This document shows, piece by piece, positions 6,022 through 8,028 of a stretch of 8,028 nt of DNA; positions within the stretch are counted from its first letter, which is position 1, and each line of letters starts with the position of its first letter. Source of the stretch: Alphaproteobacteria bacterium (GTDB lineage: Bacteria; Pseudomonadota; Alphaproteobacteria; Caulobacterales; Caulobacteraceae); the NCBI GenBank assembly GCA_028869395.1, contig JAGWSE010000097.1:1-8028 (forward strand). The letters run 5' to 3'. Position numbers and translations under genes: made by a program. The notes below the pieces were generated by a model. That model saw only the letters and a list, made by a program, of their open reading frames with translations, did not search any database and was not told where the DNA came from.

Positions 6022-6074
6022 TGGACGCCTTCAGGACGCCGCAAGACGCGTCCGGTCGGGAGGCGTCGAGGTGA
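6021..6074 (+). CDS. 17-residue ORF bridging to the CoA-transferase
   Basis: The peptide is MDAFRTPQDASGREASR. The start overlaps the stop of the preceding 35-codon ORF (TGATG, 6019-6023). Its stop TGA (6072-6074) overlaps the GTG start of the CoA-transferase (GTGA, 6071-6074). It covers the entire hairpin at 6024-6067. A weak G-run (6011-6015) is its only ribosome-binding signal. If translated, it would place a ribosome through the hairpin and end it at the CoA-transferase start; the peptide itself may have no function. Real translation is unproven. Confidence 0.2.
   Translation: MDAFRTPQDASGREASR
6024..6067 (+). promoter_or_regulatory. two-tier hairpin covering the CoA-transferase ribosome-binding site
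   Basis: GACGCCTTC (6024-6032) pairs with GGAGGCGTC (6059-6067) over 9 base pairs, with one U-G wobble. Inside it, GGACGC (6034-6039) pairs with GCGTCC (6048-6053) around an 8-base loop. Between the two stems lie one unpaired base on the left and five on the right. The right arm contains most of the GGGAGG (6058-6063) that serves the GTG at 6071, so the folded form should hide that site. A second GACGCC (6035-6040) could pair with the same GGCGTC (6062-6067), giving an alternative fold. The pairing is read directly; the regulatory role is inference, and no U-run supports a terminator. Confidence 0.4.
6058..6063 (+). promoter_or_regulatory. Shine-Dalgarno of the CoA-transferase gene
   Basis: GGGAGG lies 7 bases before GTG 6071, and the encoded N-terminus (TAYQGVRIADFSQ) then matches the expected start of a CaiB domain. 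This fixes the start choice. The site is part of the right arm of the adjoining hairpin. Confidence 0.7.
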
Positions 6075-8028
6075 CCGCTTACCAGGGCGTTCGGATCGCT
6101 GACTTCAGCCAGGGCGTGGCGGGGCCGATGGCCGCCATGCTGCTCGCCGACTTCGCCGCGGAGGTGGTCAAGGTCGAGCCCCCGGGTGGGGACCGCATCA
6201 AGGAGGAGCCGGGCTATCTCGCCTTCAACCGCAACAAGCAGGTCCTGACGCTGGACCTTGAAAACGCGAGGGATCTGGCCGCTGTGCGCGAACTGATCGC
6301 CGGCGCGGACGTCGCCATCTTCGACGACGCGCCAGGTGGGCTCGAGGCGCGGGGCCTGGACGCCGCGACGCTTACCGCCGCGCATCCGGCGCTGGTCCAC
6401 GCCTGGATGCCCCCCTATGGCGTGACCGGCCGCTGGAGCCGGCTGCCGCCGCATCACAGCCTGCTGGCCGGCCTGACGGGGTCGGCCTTCCGCCAGGGGG
6501 CCTACGCCGACCAGCCGATCCACCTCGTCCTGCCGATCCTCTGGTACGGGCAGGCGGTGATGGGCGCGGCCGCCATCGGTTCGGCGCTCCACCAACGGGC
6601 GAAGAGCGGACGAGGGCAGGGCGTCGTCGTAAGCGGCCTGCACGGCGCGTCGGAGACCAATGCCCCCGCCCGGGCGCTGCGGCAGCCGCCTCTGCCGCGC
6701 GGCATTCCGCCGGGCGCCAACCCGCGCTATCGCCTCTATCAATGCTCGGATGGGAAGTGGTTCTTCCTGGGGACCCTGTTCACCAACTTCTACCGCAAGG
6801 CCTTCGAGACGCTGGGCCTCGGAGACGCCTTCGAAGCGCTGGAAATCGACCAACTCGCCGCCCGCGACCTGTTGATCGAGGTCTTCGCCACCCGGCCGCG
6901 TGACGAGTGGCTGGAGCTGCTGCAGGCCAACGACGTCCCCTGCGCCCCCGCCGAACGGCGGGAGTTGTGGTTCGACGGCGAAACCGTCCGCGGCGCCGGC
7001 ATGCGCCTCTCATTCCAGCATCCGAGCCGGGGCGCGGTCGACATGCCCGCCCCGCCGGGCCGGCTGAGCGCCACGCCGGCGGAGGTGCGAGGCCTCGCCC
7101 AACAGATCCCGATCCCGCCCCGCTGGTCCGCGAAAGCGGCGCCTCCAGAGGGACCGGCGGCGGCAGGCGGGCCGCTGGCCGGCGTCAAGGTGCTGAACCT
7201 CGGCACGGTCATCGCCGGCGCTTACGCCGGGGCGATCCTCGCCAACTTCGGGGCCGAGGTGCTGAAGATCGAACCCCGCGAGGGCGACCCATTCCGTTCC
7301 GACGGCCCCGCGTTCCTGGGCTACAACCGCGGCTGTCGCGGCCTGGGTCTCGATCTCAAGCAGCCGGAGGCGCGTGCGCTATTCCTTGACCTCGCCCGCG
7401 AAGCCGACGTGGTCATCGACAATTACCGCCTCGGCGTGCGCTCGCGCCTCGGCATCGACTACCCGGCCCTGCGGGCGGTGAATCCGCGGATCATCTCCTG
7501 CTCGATCAACGCCTACGGGGACACCGGCCCCAGGGCTGCGCGACCGGGCTTCGATCCGCTTCTGCAGGCCGAGGCCGGCATGATGTCGGCCCAGGGCGGG
7601 AACGATGATCCCATCCTCTACACCATCCCGGTGAACGACGTGGCCACGGCCGGCCAGGTCACCGCCGCCGTCATCGCCGCCCTCAACGCGCGCGAGCGGA
7701 CGGGCGCGGGCCAGGAGATCCTCACCAGCCTGATGGCCTCGAGCCTGCTGTTCCAGCTGGCCGAGATGGTCACCTACGAGGGCCGGCCGCCGAACGACCT
7801 CGGGGCCCTGGACTGCATCGGATTGCGGGCCCTGCACCGCTACTACGCCTGCGCCGACGGATGGATTGGCCTGGTCTGCGAACGTCCGGATGAAGCCCAG
7901 GCCCTGGTAAGGACGCTGAGTCTCGATTTCGGTGATCCAGCCTCAGCCCTGACCGCTCCCCGCGATGGCGAACTCGCCAAGGCTCTGGAGGCGGCCTTCG
8001 CGACGCGTCCGCGCGAGGCGACGCTCGA
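6071..8028 (+). CDS. tandem-domain family III (CaiB/BaiF) CoA-transferase, 3' end missing
   Basis: At least 652 residues, open at the right edge; full tandem proteins are usually near 750-830. Family III CoA-transferases move CoA between acyl acids through an enzyme-bound Asp anhydride. Two CaiB modules are visible. The first spans about 5-350: GVRIADFSQGVAGPMAAMLL, then VKVEPPGGDR at 33-42. The second runs from about 368: GVKVLNLGTVIAGAYAGAIL, VLKIEPREGDPFRSDGP at 397-413, RPGFDPLLQAEAG at 491-503. The catalytic Asp is D523 in IPVNDVATAGQ. The aligned position of the first module is Trp158 (LPILWYGQ), so one half appears inactive. A linker rich in Ala, Pro and Gly (352-367) joins them. The same plan, with the active Asp in the second half, is known in DddD, but nothing here shows that substrate. 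The acyl substrate is unknown. The start is GTG with GGGAGG 7 bases upstream. Confidence 0.92.
   Translation, partial: MTAYQGVRIADFSQGVAGPMAAMLLADFAAEVVKVEPPGGDRIKEEPGYLAFNRNKQVLTLDLENARDLAAVRELIAGADVAIFDDAPGGLEARGLDAATLTAAHPALVHAWMPPYGVTGRWSRLPPHHSLLAGLTGSAFRQGAYADQPIHLVLPILWYGQAVMGAAAIGSALHQRAKSGRGQGVVVSGLHGASETNAPARALRQPPLPRGIPPGANPRYRLYQCSDGKWFFLGTLFTNFYRKAFETLGLGDAFEALEIDQLAARDLLIEVFATRPRDEWLELLQANDVPCAPAERRELWFDGETVRGAGMRLSFQHPSRGAVDMPAPPGRLSATPAEVRGLAQQIPIPPRWSAKAAPPEGPAAAGGPLAGVKVLNLGTVIAGAYAGAILANFGAEVLKIEPREGDPFRSDGPAFLGYNRGCRGLGLDLKQPEARALFLDLAREADVVIDNYRLGVRSRLGIDYPALRAVNPRIISCSINAYGDTGPRAARPGFDPLLQAEAGMMSAQGGNDDPILYTIPVNDVATAGQVTAAVIAALNARERTGAGQEILTSLMASSLLFQLAEMVTYEGRPPNDLGALDCIGLRALHRYYACADGWIGLVCERPDEAQALVRTLSLDFGDPASALTAPRDGELAKALEAAFATRPREATL

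Larger units (their letters stand above)
5881..6070. other. 190-base spacer with short ORFs and RNA structure
   Basis: No conserved protein is recognisable between the HTH gene and the CoA-transferase. The + strand holds a strong Shine-Dalgarno, two short overlapping ORFs and a hairpin over the next ribosome-binding site, each listed separately. No convincing -35/-10 pair and no U-run terminator were found. The minus strand is open across the whole spacer, but that frame also runs antisense through both flanking genes and is treated as a shadow. Confidence 0.6.

Noticed and set aside
5723..6853. Minus-strand open frame of 376 codons through the HTH gene, the spacer and the first CoA-transferase module
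   Set aside because: It is tempting because it spans the unexplained spacer, where its codons look fairly natural. But both ends are antisense to well-supported genes and no part resembles a known family.
6071..8028. Assigning the CoA-transferase as DddD (DMSP cleavage) or carnitine CaiB
   Set aside because: The tandem layout is shared with DddD, but no substrate-specific residues can be judged here and no DMSP or carnitine genes are next to it.

Overview
The window is GC-rich, densely packed DNA with all recognisable genes on the + strand. It reads as an alphaproteobacterial chromosome, most likely Caulobacterales (Caulobacter/Phenylobacterium type). This rests on the protein sequences, the strong G/C bias at third codon positions, and the order nuoM-nuoN-birA-coaX-rnj, which is known from alphaproteobacteria. 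The exact genus cannot be fixed from the sequence alone.

Region 1 (1-4987) is a compact housekeeping operon. It holds the 3' end of nuoM and complete nuoN (membrane proton-pumping subunits of respiratory complex I), birA (biotin-protein ligase without a repressor domain), coaX (type III pantothenate kinase, first step of CoA synthesis) and rnj (ribonuclease J). Gaps between genes are 9 bases or fewer, and coaX and rnj overlap by one base. Co-transcription as the 3' part of the nuo operon is therefore likely.

Region 2 (4988-5880) starts with an unusually AT-rich 30-base spacer that carries a plausible promoter and a perfect 10-base palindrome. A two-gene cassette follows: a four-helix DUF2975 membrane protein and a 78-residue YozG-like HTH regulator, overlapping by one base. 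Several codons rare in the neighbouring genes, and the interruption of the usual alphaproteobacterial order after rnj, suggest an accessory cassette.

Region 3 (5881-6070) is 190 bases without a recognisable gene, but it is not featureless. It has a near-ideal Shine-Dalgarno before a 35-codon Arg-rich ORF, then a 17-codon ORF. The three reading frames are joined by TGATG and GTGA overlaps leading into the next gene. A two-tier hairpin covers the ribosome-binding site of that gene.

Region 4 (6071-8028, running off the right edge) encodes a tandem family III (CaiB/BaiF) CoA-transferase. Its first half lacks the catalytic Asp at the aligned position and its second half keeps it.

No tRNA, rRNA, CRISPR array, insertion sequence or clear intrinsic terminator was seen. 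The most unusual items are the hairpin and short-ORF arrangement upstream of the CoA-transferase, and the one-active-site tandem architecture. I do not see a clearly new multi-gene system.
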